Source: Lyngbya confervoides BDU141951 (GTDB lineage Bacteria; Cyanobacteriota; Cyanobacteriia; Thermosynechococcales; Thermosynechococcaceae). From it: DNA of 50,414 bases. The stretch is from positions 1-50,414 of the forward strand of contig NZ_JTHE03000041.1 of the NCBI RefSeq assembly GCF_000817775.3. The letters run 5' to 3'. Below, piece after piece: positions 18,140 through 26,453 of the stretch; the stretch's first letter is position 1, and each line of letters starts with the position of its first letter. A program made the position numbers and the translations under genes. A model generated the notes under the pieces. The model was not told where the DNA came from, did not search any database, and worked only from the letters and a program-made list of their open reading frames with translations.

Positions 18140-18429
18140 GCGTTATCTTATACACCAAATCTGGATGTCATCTGTGTGAAGGTCTTCAGGAAAAGTTGTC
18201 TCAAGTGACGGCCTTTCCCTTTGTGCTGGAACTGCGGGATATTCAAGATTGTGCAGACTGGTGGCAACGCTATCAGTATGAGGTGCCCGTCCTTTACCTG
18301 AGGAAGTCCCAAGCGGCCCCAGAATATCCTGTGCCTCGTCCGTCCCCCCGGATGTCCGTGGATCAGCTTACCCGCCATCTCCAAAAGGTGATTGATCAGC
18401 TGCCGCACTCTGGAGCAGGAACTCCGTGA
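18133..18429 (+). CDS. Glutaredoxin-like (DUF836) thiol protein
   Basis: A 98-residue thioredoxin-fold protein with the N-terminal strand LSVILYTKSGCHLCEGL. This gives a CxxC-type active site (CHLC). YEVPVLYL supplies the cis-proline loop. The family is annotated as glutaredoxin-like or DUF836 and is common in cyanobacteria; its substrates are unknown. The ATG overlaps the TGA of the TPR gene (ATGCTGA, 18133-18139) with GAGGAA just before, so translation of the two is coupled. That arrangement suggests the two proteins work together, possibly redox control of the zinc-ribbon protein, which is inference. Confidence 0.83.
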   Translation: MLSVILYTKSGCHLCEGLQEKLSQVTAFPFVLELRDIQDCADWWQRYQYEVPVLYLRKSQAAPEYPVPRPSPRMSVDQLTRHLQKVIDQLPHSGAGTP

Positions 18430-18446
18430 TCTTGGCCTTGCGAGGG

Positions 18447-19091
18447 TCAAGGTTGGGTGGTTTCCGGGAAGTGCAGCAAGGCCTGGTCCACCTGTCGATA
18501 CAAAGCCTCAAGGGTGCCGTTATTGTCCAGCACGACATCGGCTCGGTTTATTTTTTCTCTTAAGGGCCACTGACTATGGATGCGCTCCTGGGCTTGCTCA
18601 TAGCTCAAGGCATTGCGCTCCATCAGGCGGCGGATCTGCAGAACTCGATCACAACTGACCACCCAAATTTCCGTGACTAGATCCACCATGTCGGCTTCAA
18701 ACAGCAGCGGAATGACCATGACCAGGATCGGCGGTAGGCCCTGCGGATGCGGCTGGGGAGTTGGGTTTGGGTAGGATAAAAAGTTCTGCCTGGCCTGGGT
18801 GAGGCGATCGCGCACGAAGGGATGAATCAGGGCTTCTAACCAGCGACGTTCCGGCGCTTGAGAAAAAATGATTTGAGCCAGTCGAGGACGATTGAGGGTG
18901 CCATCGGGGGCCAAAATTGCAGATCCAAAATGCTGGGTGAGTGGGCGAAATAATGGGGAGGTAGGCGCTGTGGCTGCGCGGGCCAAGTGATCTGCATCGA
19001 GAATTGTCATGGAGTAATGCTGATCTAGGTAGCCGGACACAGTGGATTTGCCAGTGGCAATGCCGCCTGTGAGGCCAATAATTCTTTTCAT
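18447..19091 (-). CDS. coaE: Dephospho-CoA kinase
   Basis: A 214-residue P-loop kinase catalysing the last step of coenzyme A synthesis, phosphorylation of the 3'-hydroxyl of dephospho-CoA. The Walker A motif GLTGGIATGKST is at the very N-terminus. DADHLAR follows, the conserved aspartate, then HPFVRDRL and VIPLLFEADMVDLV. Length and order match the family. It converges on the glutaredoxin-like gene with a 17-base gap, and no clear terminator separates them. The start ATG (19089-19091) has no strong Shine-Dalgarno element. Confidence 0.93.
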   Translation of the reverse strand: MKRIIGLTGGIATGKSTVSGYLDQHYSMTILDADHLARAATAPTSPLFRPLTQHFGSAILAPDGTLNRPRLAQIIFSQAPERRWLEALIHPFVRDRLTQARQNFLSYPNPTPQPHPQGLPPILVMVIPLLFEADMVDLVTEIWVVSCDRVLQIRRLMERNALSYEQAQERIHSQWPLREKINRADVVLDNNGTLEALYRQVDQALLHFPETTQP

Positions 19092-19406
19092 GGAATTGGA
19101 GGGGGGAGGGAGCAGTGGGTGACGCTAATTGAGTCAAATCGGCGGCCTCGTGTCAAGATCAATGGGGTTCCGTCCTGCCGGTGAGAGCAATGGGGGGCAC
19201 GACTGTCACCCGGAGGAGTGGACGATTGGGAAAAGAAGCACGATTTGTTCCATGCCTTTGTCTGCTCCTAACGGAGCGCTATTCTAGCGAACAGGATCCA
19301 TTAGGATAGAAAAACTAATCGACTTTGAGCTGCGAAATAAAAAAAGATGTTGTCGTCTTAGCTCCAAGACCTATTGGTTCCAGCTGTTTTTACTGAGTTG
19401 ACATCT
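19092..19406. other. Divergent intergenic region coaE / signalling gene
   Basis: These 315 bases contain no gene. A small GCTCC/GGAGC hairpin lies near 19264-19277 and a TAGGAT that could serve as a -10 for the downstream gene near 19302. Nothing else stands out. Confidence 0.4.
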
Positions 19407-22400
19407 ATGTCGGGTAATCCTTTCCAAAGGTTCTTTCCCTCAAGCTTTGTAAATCCTGTTTTCGCGGTTTCTACCCAGTCCGCGCATCGACAGGTGATGT
19501 TAGGGAGTCAAGTTTTACTGGCCTTCCAACAAATCGCAGAACTCGATCAGCAAACGGGTCCAGTGGAGCAGTTTCTCCAGTCTGTCGTCAACCAGTTAAG
19601 TCAGACCATTCAGTTTCCGCTGGTGGCTGTGGAGCTTTATCAGGCAAACACTCAAACCCTAACGGTGGCGGCGAGTACGGCTCGCACCGAACGTTATTGC
19701 CAGCCCCTATCCCTCAGACCTGCTGATTTAGAATCGGGTCTAGAACCAGACTTGACGCTCTCTCAAAAAGCGATCGAGACCGGTCTGGCTCAGGTATTCT
19801 CTGCTGCCGCTGATCCTGGGTTAGAGCCTAAGGCTTGCTTTCCCTTCCAACCGGAAGATGGAACAGGGGTGCAGACGCTGATTAAGGTGCCTCTGCCGGG
19901 AGCCGCTACGACGGTGGGGGTCCTATCTCTAGCCTCGCCTCTTCCGTTGCCGGAGGCCCATCAGATCGCCATCTGGGCGACAACCCTGGCTCACTATCTT
20001 GGTAGCCTGGTGTGGCGTCGCCAGCAAATGGGACAGCAACAGCGCTACCTAGAGCGCCTGGAAATCCTGGGTTCTTCTTTAAAAGGGTTTTCCTATGACT
20101 GGAATCTCATCTCTGGAGAGGTGGAGCGGATTCCGCCCCTCGCTGCGGTCTTCGGCGGGTTGGAGGATCACCGGGAACAAGCGGCGGCGACGGCCTTTGA
20201 AGAAGTTGAGGATTGGCTTCGTTTCGTTCACCCTCAAGATCGTGAGCGGGTGACGACATTTTTTGAAGGTATTTGGAAACAGACCGATCTGTTTGAGCTG
20301 GACTATCGGGTGGTGGATGATCAAGATCGGACCTTGGCCGTGTCAGAACAAGGTCGGGTGCTTCGGAGCGATCGCGGCGATCCCGTTCGCGTGATTGGCT
20401 GGGTGATTCCTGCGGAGACGCATCTTGCGCCCCCCGCTCCAGATCCTGGAATTGCTGAGGATTCCTCCACCCCTTGGGAGGTTTTGGAAAACATTAAAAC
20501 CGTGATTTTCAATACCGATCTAGATGGACGCTGGGTTTATTTAAATCCTGCTTGGGAGGCGCTGACAGGCTACAGCATTGAGGAAAGCATTGGCACTCCC
20601 CTCATTGACTTAGTGGTGCCGGAGGATCGCCAGCGCACCCTTGATGCCTTCCAGGCTTTACTAGAGGGGCAAATGGATTTTTACTCCCAGGAAATGCAGC
20701 TGATGACGAAATCGGGTGAGGCGCGCTGGCTGTCGATGGAGGTGCAGGCCACCCTTTCAAATCAGGGAAAGTTAATCGGCACCTATGGAAGCTTTCACGA
20801 TATTTCAACCCACAAAAATATTGAGGCGCAGCTGCGTCAGAACGCCCTCTACGATAGCCTAACGGGTTTACCGAATCGGGTTTTATTTTTAGAGAGACTG
20901 CGGCATACCTATCGCGCCTATCGCCGCAATCATGACCACCTGTTTGCGGTACTGTTTGTCGATATTGATTCTTTTAAGGAAATTAACGATACGCTAGGGC
21001 ATCTGGTGGGCGATCGGATCTTAGAGGGCGTGGCTAAACGATTGGCCGACTGTCTGCGTCCGGGAGATACCATAGCCCGCTTGGGAGGGGATGAATTTAC
21101 GATCCTATTGCCACAAATCAATCTCCGCGAAGACGTGACAATCATTGCCGATCGCCTATTAGAGGCGCTACGTCCCCCCTTTGAAGTAGCCGATCATCCC
21201 AGCGTTTCCGCATCGGCAACGATTGGCATCGCCCTTTGTTGTCATCCCTACGAACAGCCAGAGGATTTACTGCGCAATGCGGATATTGCCCTGTATCAGG
21301 CGAAGGAGGCAGGGAAGGCGCGTTACGTTCTATTTCAACCCAGCATGCATCCCGGTTCAGTGGCTGCATTCCAGCTAGAGGCCAACCTGCGCCAGGCCCT
21401 TGAAACCCACGCCTTCACGCTATATTTCCAGCCTGTGTTTGATTTAAGTTCTGAGGGACTCGTGGGTTTTGAAGCGCTGCTGCGCTGGCACCATCCCAAC
21501 CATGGGTTGCTACTCCCCCAGGATTTTTTGGAGATTGCCCAGGAATGCGGCTTAATTTTGCCCATGGGCTGGCAGGTGCTAGAGCAAGCCTGTGCGCAGC
21601 TCCAGACTTGGCAACAGCGCTATCAGCCGCGACCACCGCTATCGATGGGGATTAACTTGAATCCCCAGCAACTGCTGTCGCCTGATTTGGTGCCTAGATT
21701 GCGGCACGTGCTGGATCAATACGCCATAGAGCCTTTGCAGCTGAAGCTAGAACTGTCAGGGGTCCTCGAGTCGATGAGCGTGGAGGACCTGCATCGACGT
21801 CTGCAGCGGCTCAAGGAGCTTGGGGTCACGATTTGTTTGGACCGCGTCAGTGGCCTGGATCTCTCGACAACTGATAACGAGATGCTGGCTGCCGTGGTTG
21901 ATGAGGTGAAGCTTGATCCGGCTTTGATTCTCTGTATGGAAAGTGAAGCCAGTCTAGAAAAAGTTCGCACCCTTGTGGTTGCGGCCCGCAGACTCAACTG
22001 TCAAGTTGGCTGTGCAGGCATTGAAGATGGCCCCAAGCTGGCGCAACTGCGGGCCTTTAAATGCGATCAAGGTCAGGGGTGGTTTTTTGCCAAACCCTGT
22101 TCCGCAGCAGAGATAGAAACCCATTGGGAAAGCCATAACATTCACCGTGACGAGTTCAGTTCTTCCCTCAATGCACCTGCAATTATCCTCAACTCTGAGA
22201 CTCAGCAATCGCAGCTTTCTCTGTTTGGTCGACAGTCTTGGACCATTGGGCGCAGCACGGATAGCGCCATTGTCTTACCGGATCGATGGGTGTCTCGCTA
22301 CCATGCAGAACTGCAGTGCATGAGCAATGGTGATGTTTACTTTGTGGATTTGGGCAGCGGGAACGGATCCTTTGTCAATGAGCAGCGGGTGACCATGCCG

Positions 22401-23000
22401 GTATTACTCAAGGGGGGCGATCGCCTTATGGTTGGCCAGACTCACCTAGAGTTTTTTATGCCTTCCAACGTTTCTGCCATTGATGAAACCCCCTCTGGGG
22501 GGCTACCTTCCCCGAAGACGGTTTTAATGATGCAGTCTTCCAAGCTGCAGGGTGAGGTCTGGCGCGAAGCACTCACATCCCAGGGCCTATCCTTAATCTG
22601 GCTGCAGCCTAACGTTGACCTGGTACAGCTTCTAGAGCAGCGGACGAAGACCCACCAGCCTCTTCCAGATCTGTTACTCCTGGATATGACGGTCATTAAA
22701 CCCAATCCCTACAGCTTTTGCCGTTGGTGTGGTCAGGAATATCAAGATCTACAAATTATTTTAACCAGTGGTTCCCGTACCCATGTCCCGGCCTCGGAAC
22801 GACAGTGGGCCATCAATCAAGGGGCCAAGGATTTACTCTCAGCATTTCCAGAGCACAATATTTTTGGCAACATGGTGGACGTGGTCACCAAGGTGCGTAT
22901 TGTTCTATCAACTCTAGGGATGGAGCCCTCGGAACAGACCTCCCTGTCAGAGGTACTGATGTCTATCCGAACCTCGATTAACCGAGCAACCCTTCATTGA
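19407..23000 (+). CDS. GAF-PAS-PAS-GGDEF-EAL-FHA-receiver-like signalling protein
   Basis: An unusually composite 1197-residue protein with no membrane helix. Approximate order: GAF-like sensor 40-205; PAS-like 215-340; clear PAS 353-475; GGDEF 480-650 with intact RLGGDEFTILL (near 556), expected to be an active diguanylate cyclase; EAL-like 660-905; FHA 930-1018 with GRS, SRYHA and GSGNGS, which binds phosphothreonine; receiver-like 1035-1165. The EAL domain keeps EALLRW but has LDRVSG instead of DDFGTG and CAGIE instead of AEGVE, so hydrolysis is doubtful. The receiver-like domain keeps a possible phospho-acceptor (LLLLDM) but lacks the N-terminal acidic pair. ATG 19407 is preferred over TTG 19374. 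It probably joins c-di-GMP signalling to Ser/Thr phosphorylation. Confidence 0.9.
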   Translation: MSGNPFQRFFPSSFVNPVFAVSTQSAHRQVMLGSQVLLAFQQIAELDQQTGPVEQFLQSVVNQLSQTIQFPLVAVELYQANTQTLTVAASTARTERYCQPLSLRPADLESGLEPDLTLSQKAIETGLAQVFSAAADPGLEPKACFPFQPEDGTGVQTLIKVPLPGAATTVGVLSLASPLPLPEAHQIAIWATTLAHYLGSLVWRRQQMGQQQRYLERLEILGSSLKGFSYDWNLISGEVERIPPLAAVFGGLEDHREQAAATAFEEVEDWLRFVHPQDRERVTTFFEGIWKQTDLFELDYRVVDDQDRTLAVSEQGRVLRSDRGDPVRVIGWVIPAETHLAPPAPDPGIAEDSSTPWEVLENIKTVIFNTDLDGRWVYLNPAWEALTGYSIEESIGTPLIDLVVPEDRQRTLDAFQALLEGQMDFYSQEMQLMTKSGEARWLSMEVQATLSNQGKLIGTYGSFHDISTHKNIEAQLRQNALYDSLTGLPNRVLFLERLRHTYRAYRRNHDHLFAVLFVDIDSFKEINDTLGHLVGDRILEGVAKRLADCLRPGDTIARLGGDEFTILLPQINLREDVTIIADRLLEALRPPFEVADHPSVSASATIGIALCCHPYEQPEDLLRNADIALYQAKEAGKARYVLFQPSMHPGSVAAFQLEANLRQALETHAFTLYFQPVFDLSSEGLVGFEALLRWHHPNHGLLLPQDFLEIAQECGLILPMGWQVLEQACAQLQTWQQRYQPRPPLSMGINLNPQQLLSPDLVPRLRHVLDQYAIEPLQLKLELSGVLESMSVEDLHRRLQRLKELGVTICLDRVSGLDLSTTDNEMLAAVVDEVKLDPALILCMESEASLEKVRTLVVAARRLNCQVGCAGIEDGPKLAQLRAFKCDQGQGWFFAKPCSAAEIETHWESHNIHRDEFSSSLNAPAIILNSETQQSQLSLFGRQSWTIGRSTDSAIVLPDRWVSRYHAELQCMSNGDVYFVDLGSGNGSFVNEQRVTMPVLLKGGDRLMVGQTHLEFFMPSNVSAIDETPSGGLPSPKTVLMMQSSKLQGEVWREALTSQGLSLIWLQPNVDLVQLLEQRTKTHQPLPDLLLLDMTVIKPNPYSFCRWCGQEYQDLQIILTSGSRTHVPASERQWAINQGAKDLLSAFPEHNIFGNMVDVVTKVRIVLSTLGMEPSEQTSLSEVLMSIRTSINRATLH

Positions 23001-23120
23001 AACCCTTCATTGAGTTCGCCCCCTTGAGTTCGCCCCGCTTCGTTCCCTTGGTTCCGTCCCCACAATTGATCCCCTATCCCCTTAATTAGGTCCCGGGTGA
23101 GTAGTTAGGTCCCGGGTGAG
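22988..23120. repeat. Convergent gene ends built of short direct repeats
   Basis: AACCCTTCATTGA is present twice in tandem (22988-23000, 23001-23013), so the last codons and the TGA of the signalling gene are duplicated. GTTCGCCCC-type repeats follow. TTAGGTCCCGGGTGAG occurs twice (23086-23101, 23105-23120), and the second copy contains the stop of the opposite gene. No hairpin terminator is evident between the two convergent genes. Confidence 0.85.
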
Positions 23121-23824
23121 GTTTCGGGTGAGGCTTCTGGTGTATCCCCTGGGGTATTTGGCCTGGGAGCATCCGGTGGGGGCTGCGTGGCTTCTGGAGG
23201 AATGACCTCTTCGCTGGGAATGCTTTCCTGATCCATGGGTTCAGGCTTCTTGATTTCTGGCGTAGGGAGGATAAAGGCGATCCCCGCCACAGCTGCCAGG
23301 CTGACCACCCCCAGTCCAAAGGCGATCACCTGCTGTCCCAGGCCTTGCCCAGCCCCCACCTCTTTGCGAGAAAGCGGGCGGAGCCTCAGGGAAAACTCCG
23401 GTAAGGTTTGGGTATCCTCCATGAGCTGATCTAGCGCCTCTAGGAGATCAAACAGCTGCACAGCACTGAGTTCCAGCTTTAAATCCTGGAGGGGTTCCTC
23501 GGGCGAATGCAGGAGCCTACGGGGAATTTGCAGTAAAAAGGTGTCCTGACCCACCGGTTCTAGGCGTAACTCTTCCTTAACAGGGCTGTTAGACTTCCGA
23601 TCAACTCCGCTGAGAATGGCTTGAGCCTGGGCATGAACTTGCTGTGCCAGGGCGTTCAGGAGATCGCGATCGCCCTCAATCACGGTGGATTCGTTGGCAA
23701 AGTGGCATTCAAAGTGGGTCAGGGTTGTCAGCGGGGGGCGACTTGAGGGGTCGCTGTCGGTATTAAACCCCTCCAGCATCAGGACGCAGTTTGGCAAGCT
23801 GTACTGTCGTTGAATCGTGATCAT
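23105..23824 (-). CDS. DUF4335 domain-containing protein
   Basis: A 239-residue protein. The N-terminal 160 residues, from MITIQRQYSLPNCVL through LELSAVQLFDLLEALDQL, match the cyanobacterial DUF4335 pattern. One membrane helix follows (VIAFGLGVVSLAAVAGIAFIL, about 168-188). A disordered Pro/Glu/Thr-rich C-terminal tail of about 50 residues completes it. The gene starts 6 bases after the DUF3038 stop, the conserved partner in many cyanobacteria, so the two are one operon. Function is unknown; the layout suggests a membrane-tethered cytoplasmic domain with an extended tail. Confidence 0.83.
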   Translation of the reverse strand: MITIQRQYSLPNCVLMLEGFNTDSDPSSRPPLTTLTHFECHFANESTVIEGDRDLLNALAQQVHAQAQAILSGVDRKSNSPVKEELRLEPVGQDTFLLQIPRRLLHSPEEPLQDLKLELSAVQLFDLLEALDQLMEDTQTLPEFSLRLRPLSRKEVGAGQGLGQQVIAFGLGVVSLAAVAGIAFILPTPEIKKPEPMDQESIPSEEVIPPEATQPPPDAPRPNTPGDTPEASPETSPGT

Positions 23825-23830
23825 AACGCC

Positions 23831-24436
23831 CTAGGCCACCTCTCCATCGAACAGACTGGTCCAAAGACGCTGCATTCCCGCGGTTCCAGTGCAGAATAGC
23901 GCCTTTTGCAGCAGCGAGAGGGCGAGTTGATTGAGGTCCTCTGCTGAACCGTAGAGCGCCACTGCACTCCGGTTAGGATTCATGCGACTGCGAAAGTGTC
24001 CTCGAAAGCGCTCCAGATATTGGGACAGCTGAAAGTGGTGGTCGGGGGTTAAATTTTCAGCCTGGAGCTGAGCATTGGCAATCAGCAACTGCCGAATTTG
24101 CGCGGTTTGACGACGAGATAGATAGCAAATGAGCGCCACCAGTGCTTGAGCTTCCACCAGTGAAAGAGGACGTCGCTTGCTGAACCGACGCAGCGGATTC
24201 GAGTTACGAATTCGCCACAGAGCCACCCGATTCTTGATAAGAGTGGTGAGCTGTAGTTCACGAATGCCGCCTTTGAGATGCTCTGCCGCGTCTAAATCCA
24301 GGGATTCTAAGGCTATCAGGAGAAAATCAAGGTTTATTCGGCTCCTTCTTGGGCAGACTTCCCCCGGAATCTCCAGTTTTGGTAGATCTTCCAAAATATA
24401 AGGGATCGGTTGTTCTGGATTTATCGTGGCTTGCAT
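23831..24436 (-). CDS. DUF3038 domain-containing protein
   Basis: A 201-residue helical, basic protein with no signal peptide. The segment LDFLLIALESLDLDAAEHL and the later LVALICYLSRR are typical of DUF3038, a cyanobacteria-centred family of unknown function. It is the first gene of a two-gene operon with DUF4335 (6-base gap), which suggests the products form a complex at the membrane. ATG 24436 is used. The divergent apt gene shares the 186-base upstream region, in which I see no strong promoter consensus. Confidence 0.83.
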   Translation of the reverse strand: MQATINPEQPIPYILEDLPKLEIPGEVCPRRSRINLDFLLIALESLDLDAAEHLKGGIRELQLTTLIKNRVALWRIRNSNPLRRFSKRRPLSLVEAQALVALICYLSRRQTAQIRQLLIANAQLQAENLTPDHHFQLSQYLERFRGHFRSRMNPNRSAVALYGSAEDLNQLALSLLQKALFCTGTAGMQRLWTSLFDGEVA

Positions 24437-24622
24437 GGGTAATTGAAGGCGATCTCTGAAGAGGCGTTACTGATTATATTGCCCGAGTTCCATCTTTGAT
24501 CGGGCGAGGCAGGACGTCTACTCCTCCCTCTATTGTCTACCCTACCGGTGGATTGCAGCAGGAAGCGGTGGGAACCGATCTTCTGGTGTAGGATTTTGGT
24601 CGTACTTTCAATCATGTCACGC

Positions 24623-25135
24623 ATGGATCTCAAGGCACTCATCCGCGAAATTCCTGATTTTCCAAAGCCCGGTATCTTATTTCGGGATATTACAACGCTC
24701 CTGCAAAGTCCAGAGGGTCTTAGCTTTGTCATTGAGCAGCTAGTTCATCGATTTGACGGTCAGGGAATCGACTATGTTGCGGGGATTGAATCTCGGGGGT
24801 TTTTATTTGGAACTCCCTTGGCCTGTCGCTTAAGCGCTGGGTTTGTGCCCGTGCGCAAACCTGGCAAACTACCGGCTGAGGTTCATTCCATGAGTTATGA
24901 CCTAGAATACGGCACAGATGCTTTAGAAATTCACCAAGATGCCCTCCGGCCGCAGAGTCGCGTGCTGATTGTGGATGATCTTCTGGCCACGGGAGGAACG
25001 GCACAAGCGGCGGCAAAGCTGGTCCAAAAAACTCAGGCTCAGCTGGTGGGGTTTGCCTTCATTATTGAGCTGGAGGATTTGGGGGGACGGCAAAAGCTGG
25101 ACAGCCATCCAGTGATGTCTCTGATTCAATATTGA
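24623..25135 (+). CDS. apt: Adenine phosphoribosyltransferase
   Basis: A purine-salvage enzyme that converts adenine and PRPP to AMP. The 170-residue product starts [18 protein letters not shown], matching the family. An in-frame ATG at 24614 adds only three residues. [11 protein letters not shown] and [10 protein letters not shown] are conserved Apt blocks. [17 protein letters not shown] is the PRPP-binding loop. No close neighbour in purine metabolism is present. It is divergent from DUF3038. A 144-base gap with some dyad symmetry follows before the ABC permease gene. Confidence 0.94.
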   Translation: MDLKALIREIPDFPKPGILFRDITTLLQSPEGLSFVIEQLVHRFDGQGIDYVAGIESRGFLFGTPLACRLSAGFVPVRKPGKLPAEVHSMSYDLEYGTDALEIHQDALRPQSRVLIVDDLLATGGTAQAAAKLVQKTQAQLVGFAFIIELEDLGGRQKLDSHPVMSLIQY

Positions 25136-25279
25136 GGTGCGCTATGATGCTCTCACGCAGAGCGATTGACCCCTATGCTCAGCTGGTAGAAGGCTCCGCT
25201 TTGGCCGCTGCAAAGCCAGGCTAGGGCACAGTTTTCCTCGCTCTTGCATTGCACCGGTATAGTGTCTAGTCCTTTTGCC
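25136..25279 (+). other. Gap with weak RNA-like structure and a 26-codon frame
   Basis: CCCTA (25171-25175) can pair with TAGGG, enclosing a GCTTTG/CAAAGC stem (about 25198-25216). A short open frame from ATG 25144 to TAG 25224 would encode 26 residues without recognisable similarity. Neither is convincing. The sequence GCTCAGCTGGTAGAAGG looks like a tRNA D-arm by chance, but no anticodon or T-arm follows. Confidence 0.25.
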
Positions 25280-26344
25280 ATGGTCGTCCCTCAGCCTCAA
25301 TCCGTTCAGCAGCCCTGGTTTATGAAGCTGGGGCGATCGCTGATGCGATTTCTCTCTAGTGATGCCTTTGCCTACACGGTCAAACGTCTCCTTCAGGGCA
25401 TTTTGACGCTATTTCTGGTCTCGGTGTTAAGCTTTGCCATTATTCAGCTAACGCCGGGAAACTACTTAGACACCTTAAAAAATAACCCGCAAATTTCGCC
25501 GGAGCGCATTGAGGAATTAACAAGGCAGTTTGGCCTAGATCAACCGGCCCAGGTTCAATATTGGCTGTGGCTGAAGCAAATTTTGCGCTGGCCTCCAAAT
25601 TTTGGCGAAAGTTTTGCCTACCAGCGTCCGGTCTTTGACCTCATCTTGGAGCGAGTGGCGGCAACCTTACTGCTGGCGATTGCCTCAATCCTCGTAACCT
25701 GGAGCATTGCCATTCCCCTAGGCATCGTGAGCGCAGTTAATCAGAATCGCTGGAGCGATCGCTCCTTGCAGGTTTTTAGCTATGTCGGTCAGGGATTTCC
25801 CAGCTTCATCACAGCGCTGCTGTTTCTGTTTCTGGCGCAGAGTACCCCCCTGTTTCCTGTGGGCAATATGACCAGTATTGACCATGCGGATTTTTCCACC
25901 CTGGGAAAGGTTTTGGATGTCGGTTGGCATATGATTTTGCCCACCCTAGCGCTCAGCGTCACCAGCTACGCAGGACTACAGCGGATTATGCGGGGAAATC
26001 TGCTAGACGTGCTGCGCCAGAACTACATTCAAACGGCGCGAGCAAAGGGACTGCCGGAAAATCGGGTGATCTATGTGCACGCCCTACGCAACGCTGTGAA
26101 TCCCCTGATCACCTTGCTGGGATTTGAATTGGCAAGTTTGCTCAGCGGCGCTTTTATTGCTGAAGTGTTTTTTAATTGGCCCGGACTGGGGCGATTAACC
26201 CTCCAGGCTGTGTTGTTAAAAGATCAGAATCTGGTCATGGCGAGCTTAATGATGGGGGCAGCCATGTTAGTGCTGGGCAATCTTATCGCTGATTTGTTGC
26301 TCCAGGTGGTTGATCCCAGAGTGAGCGCGGGGGACCACAGCTAA
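25280..26344 (+). CDS. ABC transporter permease, peptide/nickel (DppB/OppB) type
   Basis: A 354-residue inner-membrane permease with six expected helices. The N-terminal VKRLLQGILTLFLVSVLSF helix and QLTPGNYLD are typical of DppB-type subunits. The EAA loop that contacts the ATPase is ARAKGLPENRVIYVHALRNA. GFELASLLSGAFIAEVFFNWPGLG is also conserved. The start ATG 25280 is preferred over TTG 25244. Here the gene stands alone, without the second permease, ATPases or binding protein that complete a dipeptide or oligopeptide importer. In cyanobacteria such genes are often scattered. The substrate cannot be assigned. Confidence 0.9.
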   Translation: MVVPQPQSVQQPWFMKLGRSLMRFLSSDAFAYTVKRLLQGILTLFLVSVLSFAIIQLTPGNYLDTLKNNPQISPERIEELTRQFGLDQPAQVQYWLWLKQILRWPPNFGESFAYQRPVFDLILERVAATLLLAIASILVTWSIAIPLGIVSAVNQNRWSDRSLQVFSYVGQGFPSFITALLFLFLAQSTPLFPVGNMTSIDHADFSTLGKVLDVGWHMILPTLALSVTSYAGLQRIMRGNLLDVLRQNYIQTARAKGLPENRVIYVHALRNAVNPLITLLGFELASLLSGAFIAEVFFNWPGLGRLTLQAVLLKDQNLVMASLMMGAAMLVLGNLIADLLLQVVDPRVSAGDHS

Positions 26345-26453
26345 CCTTTGGCGGGCTTCGCCCAGTCAGGAAAAGACCTTGCTTGGCATCATGGCTGGTC
26401 GACGGCCAGAAATTTCAGCAAGATAGACCCAATGGCTTATCAGGTGCTTTCCG

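Noticed and set aside
25144-25224. 26-codon frame after apt
   Set aside because: It starts with two ATG codons but has no Shine-Dalgarno element and no similarity I recognise; too short to support without conservation data.
25171-25228. tRNA-like sequence after apt
   Set aside because: A D-arm-like string is present, but the paired ends enclose less than 60 bases and there is no anticodon arm or TTC-containing T-arm.
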